A DNA stretch of 64,000 nucleotides from Rhabditoides inermis (lineage: Eukaryota > Nematoda > Chromadorea > Rhabditida > Rhabditidae), in NCBI GenBank assembly GCA_963966185.1, contig CAWZYM010000010.1, forward strand, positions 753,613 through 817,612, given 5' to 3'. Of the stretch, positions 46,289 through 61,200 are shown piece by piece. Position numbers and translations under genes: made by a program. Positions within the stretch are counted from its first letter, which is position 1, and each line of letters opens with the position of its first letter. The notes under the pieces are model-generated. The model did no database searches, had not been told where the DNA came from, and saw only the letters and a program-made list of their open reading frames with translations.

Positions 46289-49200
46289 TTATTTATTCAT
46301 ATCCAAGAATTCAGATCCCTGAAAGGTTTCAATTTGACGATCCTACACTCGTTTTAGCACAATTTTTTCATACATTTGATCGTGATACTTTGAAGAAATT
46401 GAGAAAAAAGATCGCGGAGGTGCTGAATCGCATATTTCTGCTAACATCCGAAGACATACGTACTAGATGCGCTGAGTTAACTAGAATAAACAAAGCACTA
46501 CAGTGTGAGAACCTGACCCGCTCTGTTTTAGTGCAAACCAAAATGTTATCATCATCTTCGTATCAAAACATTTGCTTGGTGCAGGACTCGAACCAGAGAA
46601 CGCGCGTTCAATGCGCGAATGCCTTATCCACTCGGCCACCGCGGCTTGTTTACCAGTGTCATTTTGAGCGTACGTCTTACCGCGCCCTCTCATCCCAACC
46701 GCCCATTTGATATTCTGGATTTCGGGAAAGTGAACTGTCTTATCCAGTCGTCATGAGTTTCAAAAACCACGAACAAGAAATCTGAGCAGTACAACAATGA
46801 CTATATATCTTTTACTTCATATCCAAGTTTTCAGATCCCTAAAAGGTTTGAATTTGACGATCATACACTCGTTTTAGCACAAATTTTTCATACATTTGAT
46901 CGTGAAACTTTGTAAAAAAAAGATTGCGGAGGTGCTGAATCGCATATTTCTGCTAACATCCGAAGACATACGTACTAGATGCGCTGAGTTAACTAGAATA
47001 AACAAAACACTACAGTGTGAGAACCTGAACCGCTCTGTTTTAGTGCAAACCAAAATGTATGTCATCATCTTCTTAGCAAAACATTTGTTTGGTGCAGGAC
47101 TCGAACCAGAGAACGCGCGTTCAATGCGCGAATGCCTTATCTCGGCCACCGCGGCTTGTTTACCAGTGTCATTTTGAGCGTACGTCTTACCGCGCCCTCT
47201 CATCCCAACCGCCCATTTGATATTCTGGATTTCGGGAAAGTGAACTGTCTTATCCAGCCGTCATGAGCTTCAAAAACCACGAACAAGAAATCTGAGCAGT
47301 ACAACAATGACTATATATCTTTTTCTTCATATCCAAATTTTCAGATCCCTAAAAGGTTTGAATTTGACGATCTTACACTCGTTTTAGCACAAATTTTTCA
47401 TACATTTGATCGTGATACTTTGTAAAAAAAAAAGATTGCGGAGGTGCTGAATCGCATATTTCTGCTAACATCCGAAGACATACGTACTAGATGCGCTGAG
47501 TTAACTAGAATAAACAAAACACTACAGTGTGAGAACCTGACCCTCTCTGTTTTAGTGCAAACCAAAATGTATGTCATCATCTTCGTAGCAAAACATTTGC
47601 TTGGTGCAGGACTCGAACCAGAGAACGCGCGTTCAATGCGCGAATGCCTTATCCACTCGGCCACCGCGGCTTGTTTACCAGTGTCATTTTGAGCGTACGT
47701 CTTACCGCGCCCTCTCATCCCAACCGCCCATTTGATATTCTGGATTTCGGGAAAGTGAACTGTCTTATCCAGCCGTCATGAGCTTCAAAAACCACGAACA
47801 AGAAATCTGAGCAGTACAACAATGACTATATATCTTTTTCTTCATATCCAAGTTTTCAAATCCCTAAAAGGTTTGAATTTGACGATCTTACACTCGTTTT
47901 AGCACAAATTTTTCATACATTTGATCGTGATACTTTGTAGAAAAAGAGAAAAAAGATTGCGGAGGTGCTGAATCGCATATTTCTGCTAACATCCGAAGAC
48001 ATACGTACTAGATGCGCTGAGTTAACTAGAATAAACAAAACACTACAGTGTGAGAACCTGACCCGCTCTGTTTTAGTGCAAACCAAAATGTATGTCATCA
48101 TCTTCGTAGCAAAACATTTGCTTGGTGCAGGACTCGAACCAGAGAACGCGCGTTCAATGCGCGAATGCCTTATCCACTCGGCCACCGCGGCTTGTTTACC
48201 AGTGTCATTTTGAGCGTACGTCTTACCGCGCCCTCTCATCCCAACCGCCCATTTGATATTCAGGATTTCGGGAAAGTGAATTGTCTTATCCAGCCGTCAT
48301 GAGTTTCAAAAACCACGAACAAGAAATCTGAGCAGTACAACCATGACTATATATCTTTTTCTTCATATCCAAGTTTTCAGATCCCTAAAAGGTTTGAATT
48401 TGACGATCTTACACTCGTTTTAGCACAAATTTTTCATACATTTGATCGTGATACTTTGTAGATAAAGAGAAAAAAGATTGCGGAGGTGCTGAATCGCATA
48501 TTTCTGCTAACATCCGAAGACATACGTACTAGATGCGCTGAGTTAACTAGAATAAACAAAACACTACAGTGTGAGAACCTGACCCGCTCTGTTTTAGTGC
48601 AAACCAAAATGTATGTCATCATCTTCGTAGCAAAACATTTGCTTGGTGCAGGACTCGAACCAGAGAACGCGCGTTCAATGCGCGAATGCCTTATCCACTC
48701 GGCCACCGCGGCTTGTTTACCAGTGTCATTTTGAGCGTACGTCTTACCGCGCCCTCTCATCCCAACCGCCCATTTGATATTCAGGATTTCGGGAAAGTGA
48801 ATTGTCTTATCCAGCCGTCATAAGCTTCAAAAACCACGAACAAGAAATCTGAGCAGTACAACAATGACTATATATCTTTTTCTTCATATCCAAGTTTTCA
48901 GATCCCTAAAAGGTTTGAATTTGACGATCTTACACTCGTTTTAGCACAAATTTTTCATACATTTGATCGTGATACTTTGTAGAAAAAGAGAAAAAAAAAG
49001 ATTGCGGAGGTGTTGAATCGCATATTTCTGCTAACATCCGAAGACATACGTACTAGATGCGCTGAGTTAACTAGAATAAACAAAACACCACCGTGTGAGA
49101 ACCTGAACCGCTCTGTTTTAGTGCAAACCAAAATGTATGTCATCATCTTCGTAGCAAAACATTTGCTTGGTGCAGGACTCGAACCAGAGAACGCGCGTTC

Positions 49201-52200
49201 AATGCGCGAATGCCTTATCCACTCGGCCACCGCGGCTTGTTTACCAGTGTCATTTTGAGCGTACGTCTTACCGCGCCCTCTCATCCCAACCGCTCATTTG
49301 ATATTCTGGATTTCGGGAAAGTGAACTGTCTTATCCAGCCGTCATGAGCTTCAAAAACCACGAACAAGAAATCTGAGCAGTACAACAATGACTATATATC
49401 TTTTTCTTCATATCCAAGTTTTCAGATCCCTAAAAGGTTTGAATTTGACGATCTTACACTCGTTTTAGCACAAATTTTTCATACATTTGATCGTGATACT
49501 TTGTAGAAAAAGAGAAAAAAAGATTGCGGAGGTGTTGAATCGCATATTTCTGCTAACATCCGAAGACATACGTACTAGATGCGCTGAGTTAACTAGAATA
49601 AACAAAACACCACAGTGTGAGAACCTGAACCGCTCTGTTTTAGTGCAAACCAAAATGTATGTCATCATCTTCGTAGCAAAACATTTGCTTGGTGCAGGAC
49701 TCGAACCAGAGAACGCGCGTTCAATGCGCGAATGCCTTGTCCACTCGGCCACCGCGGCTTGTTTACCAGTGTCATTTTGAGCGTACGTCTTACCGCGCCC
49801 TCTCATCCCAACCGCTCATTTGATATTCTGGATTTCGGGAAAGTGAACTGTCTTATCCAGCCGTCATGAGCTTCAAAAACCACGAACAAGAAATCTGAGC
49901 AGTACAACAATGACTATATATCTTTTTCTTCATATCCAAGTTTTCAGATCCCTAAAAGGTTTGAATTTGACGATCTTACACTCGTTTTAGCACAAATTTT
50001 TCATACATTTGATCGTGATACTTTGTAGAAAAAGAGAAAAAAGATTGCGGAGGTGCTGAATCGCATATTTCTGCTAACACCCGAAGACATACGTACTAGA
50101 TGCGCTGAGTTAACTAGAATAAACAAAACACCACAGTGTGAGAACCTGAACCGCTCTGTTTTAGTGCAAACCAAAATGTATGTCATCATCTTCGTAGCAA
50201 AACATTTGCTTGGTGCAGGACTCGAACCAGAGAACGCGCGTTCAATGCGCGAATGCCTTATCCACTCGGCCACCGCGGCTTGTTTACCAGTGTCATTTCG
50301 AGCGTACGTCTTACCGCGCCCTCTCATCCCAACCGCTCATTTGATATTCTGGATTTCGGGAAAGTGAACTGTCTTATCCAGCCGTCATGAGCTTCAAAAA
50401 CCACGAACAAGAAATCTGAGCAGTACAACAATGACTATATATCTTTTTCTTCATATCCAAGTTTTCAAATCCCTAAAAGGTTTGAATTTGACGATCTTAC
50501 ACTCGTTTTAGCACAAATTTTTCATACATTTGATCGTCATACTTTGTAGAAAAAGAGAAAAAAGATTGCGGAGGTGCTGAATCGCATATTTCTGCTAACA
50601 CCCGAAGACATACGTACTAGATGCGCTGAGTTAACTAGAATAAACAAAACACTACAGTGTGAGAACCTGACCCGCTCTGTTTTAGTGCAAACCAAAATGT
50701 ATGTCATCATCTTCGTAGCAAAACATTTGCTTGGTGCAGGACTCGAACCAGAGAACGCGCGTTCAATGCGCGAATGCCTTATCCACTCGGCCACCGCGGC
50801 TTGTTTACCAGTGTCATTTTGAGCGTACGTCTTACCGCGCCCTCTCATCCCAACCGCTCATTTGATAATCTGGATTTCGGGAAAGTGAACTGTCTTATCC
50901 AGCCGTCATGAGCTTCAAAAACCACGAACAAGAAATCTGAGCAGTACAACAATGACTATATATCTTTTTCTTCATATCCAAGTTTTCAGATCCCTAAAAG
51001 GTTTGAATTTGACGATCTTACACTCGTTTTAGCACAAATTTTTCATACATTTGATCGTGATACTTTGTAGAAAAAGAGAAAAAAGATTGCGGAGGTGCTG
51101 AATCGCATATTTCTGCTAACATCCGAAGACATACGTACTAGATGCGCTGAGTTAACTAGAATAAACAAAACACTACAGTGTGAGAACCTGACCCGCTCTG
51201 TTTTAGTGCAAACCAAAATGTATGTCATCATCTTCGTAGCAAAAAAATTTGCTTGGTGCAGGACTCGAACCAGAGAACGCGCGTTCAATGCGCGAATGCC
51301 TTATCCACTCGGCCACCGCGGCTTGTTTACCAGTGTCATTTCGAGCGTACGTCTTACCGCGCCCTCTCATCCCAACCGCCCATTTCATATTCAGGATTTC
51401 GGGAAAGTGAATTGTCTTATCCAGCCGTCATGAGCTTCAAAAACCACGAACAAGAAATCTGAGCAGTACAACAATGACTATATATCTTTTTCTTCATATC
51501 CAAGTTTTCAAATCCCTAAAAGGTTTGAATTTGACGATCTTACACTCGTTTTAGCACAAATTTTTCATACATTTGATCGTGATACTTTGTAGAAAAAGAG
51601 AAAAAAGATTGCGGAGGTGCTGAATCGCATATTTCTGCTAACATCTGAAGACATACGTACTAGATGCGCTGAGTTAACTAGAATAAACAAAACACTACAG
51701 TGTGAGAACCTGACCCGCTCTGTTTTAGTGCAAACCAAAATGTATGTCATCATCTTCGTAGCAAAACATTTGCTTGGTGCAGGACTCGAACCAGAGAACG
51801 CGCGTTCAATGCGCGAATGCCTTATCCACTCGGCCACCGCGGCTTGTTTACCAGTGTCATTTTGAGCGTACGTTTTACCGCGCCCTCTCATCCCAACCGC
51901 CCATTTGATATTCAGGATTTCGGGAAAGTGAATTGTCTTATCCAGCCGTCATGAGCTTCAAAAACCACGAACAAGAAATCTGAGCAGTACAACAATGACT
52001 ATATATCTTTTTCTTCATATCCAAGTTTTCAAATCCCTAAAAGGTTTGAATTTGACGATCTTACACTCGTTTTAGCACAAATTTTTCATACATTTGATCG
52101 TGATACTTTGTATAAAAAGAGAAAAAAGATTGCGGAGGTGCTGAATCGCATATTTCTGCTAACATCCGAAGACATACGTACTAGATGCGCTGAGTTAACT

Positions 52201-55200
52201 AGAATAAACAAAACACTACAGTGTGAGAACCTGACCCGCTCTGTTTTAGTGCAAACCAAAATGTATGTCATCATCTTCGTAGCAAAACATTTGCTTGGTG
52301 CAGGACTCGAACCAGAGAACGCGCGTTCAATGCGCGAATGCCTTATCCACTCGGCCACCGCGGCTTGTTTACCAGTGTCATTTTGAGCTTACGTCTTACC
52401 GCGCCCTCTCATCCCAACCGCCCATTTGATATTCAGGATTTCGGGAAAGTGAATTGTCTTATCCAGCCGTCATGAGTTTCAAAAACCACGAACAAGAAAT
52501 CTGAGCAGTACAACCATGACTATATACCTTTTTCTTCATATCCAAGTTTTCAGATCCCTAAAAGGTTTGAATTTGACGATCTTACACTCGTTTTAGCACA
52601 AATTTTTCATACATTTGATCGTGATACTTTGTAGAATAAGAGAAAAAAGATTGCGGAGGTGCTGAATCGCATATTTCTGCTAACATCCGAAGACATACGT
52701 ACTAGATGCGCTGAGTTAACTAGAATAAACAAAACACTACAGTGTGAGAACCTGACCCGCTCTGTTTTAGTGCAAACCAAAATGTATGTCATCATCTTCG
52801 TAGCAAAACATTTGCTTGGTGCAGGACTCGAACCAGAGAACGCGCGTTCAATGCGCGAATGCCTTATCCACTCGGCCACCGCGGCTTGTTTACCAGTGTC
52901 ATTTTGAGCGTACGTCTTACCGCGCCCTCTCATCCCAACCGCCCATTTGATATTCAGGATTTCGGGAAAGTGAATTGTCTTATCCAGCCGTCATGAGTTT
53001 CAAAAACCACGAACAAGAAATCTGAGCAGTACAACAATGACTATATATCTTTTTCTTCATATCCAAGTTTTCAGATCCCTAAAAGGTTTGAATTTGACGA
53101 TCTTACACTCGTTTTAGCACAAATTTTTCATACATTTGATCGTGATACTTTGTAGATAAAGAGAAAAAAGATTGCGGAGGTGCTGAATCGCATATTTCTG
53201 CTAACATCCGAAGACATACGTACTAGATGCGCTGAGTTAACTAGAATAAACAAAACACTACAGTGTGAGAACCTGACCCGCTCTGTTTTAGTGCAAACCA
53301 AAATGTATGTCATCATCTTCGTAGCAAAACACTTGCTTGGTGCAGGACTCGAACCAGAGAACGCGCGTTCAATGCGCGAATGCCTTATCCACTCGGCCAC
53401 CGCGGCTTGTTTACCAGTGTCATTTTGAGCGTACGTCTTACCGCGCCCTCTCATCCCAACCGCCCATTTGATATTCAGGATTTCGGGAAAGTGAATTGTC
53501 TTATCCAGCCGTCATAAGCTTCAAAAACCACGAACAAGAAATCTGAGCAGTACAACAATGACTATATATCTTTTTCTTCATATCCAAGTTTTCAGATCCC
53601 TAAAAGGTTTGAATTTGACGATCTTACACTCGTTTTAGCACAAATTTTTCATACATTTGATCGTGATACTTTGTAGAAAAAGAGAAAAAAAAAGATTGCG
53701 GAGGTGTTGAATCGCATATTTCTGCTAACATCCGAAGACATACGTACTAGATGCGCTGAGTTAACTAGAATAAACAAAACACCACCGTGTGAGAACCTGA
53801 ACCGCTCTGTTTTAGTGCAAACCAAAATGTATGTCATCATCTTCGTAGCAAAACATTTGCTTGGTGCAGGACTCGAACCAGAGAACGCGCGTTCAATGCG
53901 CGAATGCCTTATCCACTCGGCCACCGCGGCTTGTTTACCAGTGTCATTTTGAGCGTACGTCTTACCGCGCCCTCTCATCCCAACCGCTCATTTGATATTC
54001 TGGATTTCGGGAAAGTGAACTGTCTTATCCAGCCGTCATGAGCTTCAAAAACCACGAACAAGAAATCTGAGCAGTACAACAATGACTATATATCTTTTTC
54101 TTCATATCCAAGTTTTCAGATCCCTAAAAGGTTTGAATTTGACGATCTTACACTCGTTTTAGCACAAATTTTTCATACATTTGATCGTGATACTTTGTAG
54201 AAAAAGAGAAAAAAAGATTGCGGAGGTGTTGAATCGCATATTTCTGCTAACATCCGAAGACATACGTACTAGATGCGCTGAGTTAACTAGAATAAACAAA
54301 ACACCACAGTGTGAGAACCTGAACCGCTCTGTTTTAGTGCAAACCAAAATGTATGTCATCATCTTCGTAGCAAAACATTTGCTTGGTGCAGGACTCGAAC
54401 CAGAGAACGCGCGTTCAATGCGCGAATGCCTTATCCACTCGGCCACCGCGGCTTGTTTACCAGTGTCATTTTGAGCGTACGTCTTACCGCGCCCTCTCAT
54501 CCCAACCGCTCATTTGATATTCTGGATTTCGGGAAAGTGAACTGTCTTATCCAGCCGTCATGAGCTTCAAAAACCACGAACAAGAAATCTGAGCAGTACA
54601 ACAATGACTATATATCTTTTTCTTCATATCCAAGTTTTCAGATCCCTAAAAGGTTTGAATTTGACGATCTTACACTCGTTTTAGCACAAATTTTTCATAC
54701 ATTTGATCGTGATACTTTGTAGAAAAAGAGAAAAAAGATTGCGGAGGTGCTGAATCGCATATTTCTGCTAACACCCGAAGACATACGTACTAGATGCGCT
54801 GAGTTAACTAGAATAAACAAAACACCACAGTGTGAGAACCTGAACCGCTCTGTTTTAGTGCAAACCAAAATGTATGTCATCATCTTCGTAGCAAAACATT
54901 TGCTTGGTGCAGGACTCGAACCAGAGAACGCGCGTTCAATGCGCGAATGCCTTATCCACTCGGCCACCGCGGCTTGTTTACCAGTGTCATTTCGAGCGTA
55001 CGTCTTACCGCGCCCTCTCATCCCAACCGCTCATTTGATATTCTGGATTTCGGGAAAGTGAACTGTCTTATCCAGCCGTCATGAGCTTCAAAAACCACGA
55101 ACAAGAAATCTGAGCAGTACAACAATGACTATATATCTTTTTCTTCATATCCAAGTTTTCAAATCCCTAAAAGGTTTGAATTTGACGATCTTACACTCGT

Positions 55201-58200
55201 TTTAGCACAAATTTTTCATACATTTGATCGTCATACTTTGTAGAAAAAGAGAAAAAAGATTGCGGAGGTGCTGAATCGCATATTTCTGCTAACACCCGAA
55301 GACATACGTACTAGATGCGCTGAGTTAACTAGAATAAACAAAACACTACAGTGTGAGAACCTGACCCGCTCTGTTTTAGTGCAAACCAAAATGTATGTCA
55401 TCATCTTCGTAGCAAAACATTTGCTTGGTGCAGGACTCGAACCAGAGAACGCGCGTTCAATGCGCGAATGCCTTATCCACTCGGCCACCGCGGCTTGTTT
55501 ACCAGTGTCATTTTGAGCGTACGTCTTACCGCGCCCTCTCATCCCAACCGCTCATTTGATAATCTGGATTTCGGGAAAGTGAACTGTCTTATCCAGCCGT
55601 CATGAGCTTCAAAAACCACGAACAAGAAATCTGAGCAGTACAACAATGACTATATATCTTTTTCTTCATATCCAAGTTTTCAGATCCCTAAAAGGTTTGA
55701 ATTTGACGATCTTACACTCGTTTTAGCACAAATTTTTCATACATTTGATCGTGATACTTTGTAGAAAAAGAGAAAAAAGATTGCGGAGGTGCTGAATCGC
55801 ATATTTCTGCTAACATCCGAAGACATACGTACTAGATGCGCTGAGTTAACTAGAATAAACAAAACACTACAGTGTGAGAACCTGACCCGCTCTGTTTTAG
55901 TGCAAACCAAAATGTATGTCATCATCTTCGTAGCAAAAAAATTTGCTTGGTGCAGGACTCGAACCAGAGAACGCGCGTTCAATGCGCGAATGCCTTATCC
56001 ACTCGGCCACCGCGGCTTGTTTACCAGTGTCATTTCGAGCGTACGTCTTACCGCGCCCTCTCATCCCAACCGCCCATTTCATATTCAGGATTTCGGGAAA
56101 GTGAATTGTCTTATCCAGCCGTCATGAGCTTCAAAAACCACGAACAAGAAATCTGAGCAGTACAACAATGACTATATATCTTTTTCTTCATATCCAAGTT
56201 TTCAAATCCCTAAAAGGTTTGAATTTGACGATCTTACACTCGTTTTAGCACAAATTTTTCATACATTTGATCGTGATACTTTGTAGAAAAAGAGAAAAAA
56301 GATTGCGGAGGTGCTGAATCGCATATTTCTGCTAACATCTGAAGACATACGTACTAGATGCGCTGAGTTAACTAGAATAAACAAAACACTACAGTGTGAG
56401 AACCTGACCCGCTCTGTTTTAGTGCAAACCAAAATGTATGTCATCATCTTCGTAGCAAAACATTTGCTTGGTGCAGGACTCGAACCAGAGAACGCGCGTT
56501 CAATGCGCGAATGCCTTATCCACTCGGCCACCGCGGCTTGTTTACCAGTGTCATTTTGAGCGTACGTTTTACCGCGCCCTCTCATCCCAACCGCCCATTT
56601 GATATTCAGGATTTCGGGAAAGTGAATTGTCTTATCCAGCCGTCATGAGCTTCAAAAACCACGAACAAGAAATCTGAGCAGTACAACAATGACTATATAT
56701 CTTTTTCTTCATATCCAAGTTTTCAAATCCCTAAAAGGTTTGAATTTGACGATCTTACACTCGTTTTAGCACAAATTTTTCATACATTTGATCGTGATAC
56801 TTTGTAGAAAAAGAGAAAAAAGATTGCGGAGGTGCTGAATCGCATATTTCTGCTAACATCCGAAGACATACGTACTAGATGCGCTGAGTTAACTAGAATA
56901 AACAAAACACTACAGTGTGAGAACCTGACCCGCTCTGTTTTAGTGCAAACCAAAATGTATGTCATCATCTTCGTAGCAAAACATTTGCTTGGTGCAGGAC
57001 TCGAACCAGAGAACGCGCGTTCAATGCGCGAATGCCTTACCCACTCGGCCACCGCGGCTTGTTTACCAGTGTCATTTTGAGCTTACGTCTTACCGCGCCC
57101 TCTCATCCCAACCGCTCATTTGATATTCTGGATTTCGGGAAAGTGAACTGTCTTATTCAGCCGTCATGAGCTTCAAAAACCACGAACAAGAAATCTGAGC
57201 AGTACAACAATGACTATATATCTTTTTCTTCATATCCAAGTTTTCAGATCCCTAAAAGGTTTGAATTTGACGATCTTACACTCGTTTTAGCACAAATTTT
57301 TCATACATTTGATCGTGATACTTTGTAGAAAAAGAGAAAAAAGATTGCGGAAGTGCTGAATCGCATATTTCTGCTAACATCCGAAGACATACGTACTAGA
57401 TGCGCTGAGTTAACTAGAATAAACAAAACACTACAGTGTGAGAACCTGACCCGCTCTGTTTTAGTGCAAACCAAAATGTATGTCATCATCTTCGTAGCAA
57501 AAAAATTTGCTTGGTGCAGGACTCGAACCAGAGAACGCGCGTTCAATGCGCGAATGCCTTATCCACTCGGCCACCGCGGCTTGTTTACCAGTGTCATTTT
57601 GAGCGTACGTCTTACCGCGCCCTCTCATCCCAACCGCCCATTTCATATTCAGGATTTCGGGAAAGTGAATTGTCTTATCCAGCCGTCATGAGCTTCAAAA
57701 ACCACGAACAAGAAATCTGAGCAGTACAACAATGACTATATATCTTTTTCTTCATATCCAAGTTTTCAAATCCCTAAAAGGTTTGAATTTGACGATCTTA
57801 CACTCGTTTTAGCACAAATTTTTCATACATTTGATCGTGATACTTTGTAGAAAAAGAGAAAAAAGATTGCGGAGGTGCTGAATCGCATATTTCTGCTAAC
57901 ATCCGAAGACATACGTACTAGATGCGCTGAGTTAACTAGAATAAACAAAACACTACAGTGTGAGAACCTGACCCGCTCTGTTTTAGTGCAAACCAAAATG
58001 TATGTCATCATCTTCGTAGCAAAACATTTGCTTGGTGCAGGACTCGAACCAGAGAACGCGCGTTCAATGCGCGAATGCCTTATCCACTCGGCCACCGCGG
58101 GTTGTTTACCAGTGTCATTTTGAGCGTACGTCTTACCGCGCCCTCTCATCCCAACCGCTCATTTGATATTCTGGATTTCGGGAAAGTGAATTGTCTTATC

Positions 58201-61200
58201 CAGCCGTCATGAGCTTCAAAAACCACGAACAAGAAATCTGAGCAGTACAACAATGACTATATATCTTTTTCTTCATATCCAAGTTTTCAGATCCCTAAAA
58301 GGTTTGAATTTGACGATCTTACACTCGTTTTAGCACAAATTTTTCATACATTTGATCGTGATACTTTGTAGAAAAAGAGAAAAAAGATTGCGGAGGTGCT
58401 GAATCGCATATTTCTGCTAACATCCGAAGACATACGTACTAGATGCGCTGAGTTAACTAGAATAAACAAAACACTACAGTGTCAGAACCTGACCCGCTCT
58501 GTTTTAGTGCAAACCAAAATGTATGTCATCATCTTCGTAGCAAAACATTTGCTTGGTGCAGGACTCGAACCAGAGAACGCGCGTTCAATGCGCGAATGCC
58601 TTATCCACTCGGCCACCGCGGCTTGTTTACCAGTGTCATTTTGAGCGTACGTCTTACCGCGCCCTCTCATCCAACCGCCCATTTGATATTCAGGATTTCG
58701 GGAAAGTGAATTGTCTTATCCAGCCGTCATGAGCTTCAAAAACCACGAACAAGAAATCTGAGCAGTACAACAATGACTATATATCTTTTTCTTCATATCC
58801 AAGTTTTCAGATCCCTAAAAGGTTTGAATTTGACGATCTTACACTCGTTTTAGCACAAATTTTTCATACATTTGATCGTGATACTTTGTAGAAAAAGAGA
58901 AAAAAAGATTGCGGAGGTGTTGAATCGCATATTTCTGCTAACATCCGAAGACATACGTACTAGATGCGCTGAGTTAACTAGAATAAACAAAACACCACAG
59001 TGTGAGAACCTGAACCGCTCTGTTTTAGTGCAAACCAAAATGTATGTCATCATCTTCGTAGCAAAACATTTGCTTGGTGCAGGACTCGAACCAGAGAACG
59101 CGCGTTCAATGCGCGAATGCCTTATCCACTCGGCCACCGCGGCTTGTTTACCAGTGTCATTTTGAGCGTACGTCTTACCGCGCCCTCTCATCCCAACCGC
59201 TCATTTGATATTCTGGATTTCGGGAAAGTGAACTGTCTTATCCAGCCGTCATGAGCTTCAAAAACCACGAACAAGAAATCTGAGCAGTACAACAATGACT
59301 ATATATCTTTTTCTTCATATCCAAGTTTTCAGATCCCTAAAAGGTTTGAATTTGACGATCTTACACTCGTTTTAGCACAAATTTTTCATACATTTGATCG
59401 TGATACTTTGTAGAAAAAGAGAAAAAAGATTGCGGAGGTGCTGAATCGCATATTTCTGCTAACACCCGAAGACATACGTACTAGATGCGCTGAGTTAACT
59501 AGAATAAACAAAACACCACAGTGTGAGAACCTGAACCGCTCTGTTTTAGTGCAAACCAAAATGTATGTCATCATCTTCGTAGCAAAACATTTGCTTGGTG
59601 CAGGACTCGAACCAGAGAACGCGCGTTCAATGCGCGAATGCCTTATCCACTCGGCCACCGCGGCTTGTTTACCAGTGTCATTTCGAGCGTACGTCTTACC
59701 GCGCCCTCTCATCCCAACCGCTCATTTGATATTCTGGATTTCGGGAAAGTGAACTGTCTTATCCAGCCGTCATGAGCTTCAAAAACCACGAACAAGAAAT
59801 CTGAGCAGTACAACAATGACTATATATCTTTTTCTTCATATCCAAGTTTTCAGATCCCTAAAAGGTTTGAATTTGACGATCTTACACTCGTTTTAGCACA
59901 AATTTTTCATACATTTGATCGTGATACTTTGTAGAAAAAGAGAAAATAGATTGCGGAGGTGCTGAATCGCATATTTCTGCTAACATCCGAAGACATACGT
60001 ACTAGATGCGCTGAGTTAACTAGAATAAACAAAACACTACAGTGTGAGAACCTGACCCGCTCTGTTTTAGTGCAAACCAAAATGTATGTCATCATCTTCG
60101 TAGCAAAACATTTGCTTGGTGCAGGACTCGAACCAGAGAACGCGCGTTCAATGCGCGAATGCCTTATCCACTCGGCCACCGCGGCTTGTTTCCCAGTGTC
60201 ATTTTGAGCGTACGTCTTACCGCGCCCTCTCATCCCAACCGCCCATTTGATATTCAGGATTTCGGGAAAGTGAATTGTCTTATCCAGCCGTCATGAGCTT
60301 CAAAAACCACGAACAAGAAATCTGAGCAGTACAACAATGACTATATATCTTTTTCTTCATATCCAAGTTTTCAAATCCCTAAAAGGTTTGAATTTGACGA
60401 TCTTACACTCGTTTTAGCACAAATTTTTCATACATTTGATCGTGATACTTTGTAGAAAAAGAGAAAATAGATTGCGGAGGTGCTGAATCGCATATTTCTG
60501 CTAACATCCGAAGACATACGTACTAGATGCGCTGAGTTAACTAGAATAAACAAAACACTACAGTGTGAGAACCTGACCCGCTCTGTTTTAGTGCAAACCA
60601 AAATGTATGTCATCATCTTCGTAGCAAAACATTTGCTTGGTGCAGGACTCGAACCAGAGAACGCGCGTTCAATGCGCGAATGCCTTATCCACTCGGCCAC
60701 CGCGGCTTGTTTCCCAGTGTCATTTTGAGCGTACGTCTTACCGCGCCCTCTCATCCCAACCGCCCATTTGATATTCAGGATTTCGGGAAAGTGAATTGTC
60801 TTATCCAGCCGTCATGAGCTTCAAAAACCACGAACAAGAAATCTGAGCAGTACAACAATGACTATATATCTTTTTCTTCATATCCAAGTTTTCAAATCCC
60901 TAAAAGGTTTGAATTTGACGATCTTACACTCGTTTTAGCACAAATTTTTCATACATTTGATCGTGATACTTTGTAGAAAAAGAGAAAAAAGATTGCGGAG
61001 GTGCTGAATCGCATATTTCTGCTAACATCCGAAGACATACGTACTAGATGCGCTGAGTTAACTAGAATAAACAAAACACCACAGTGTGAGAACCTGAACC
61101 GCTCTGTTTTAGTGCAAACCAAAATGTATGTCATCATCTTCGTAGCAAAACATTTGCTTGGTGCAGGACTCGAACCAGAGAACGCGCGTTCAATGCGCGA

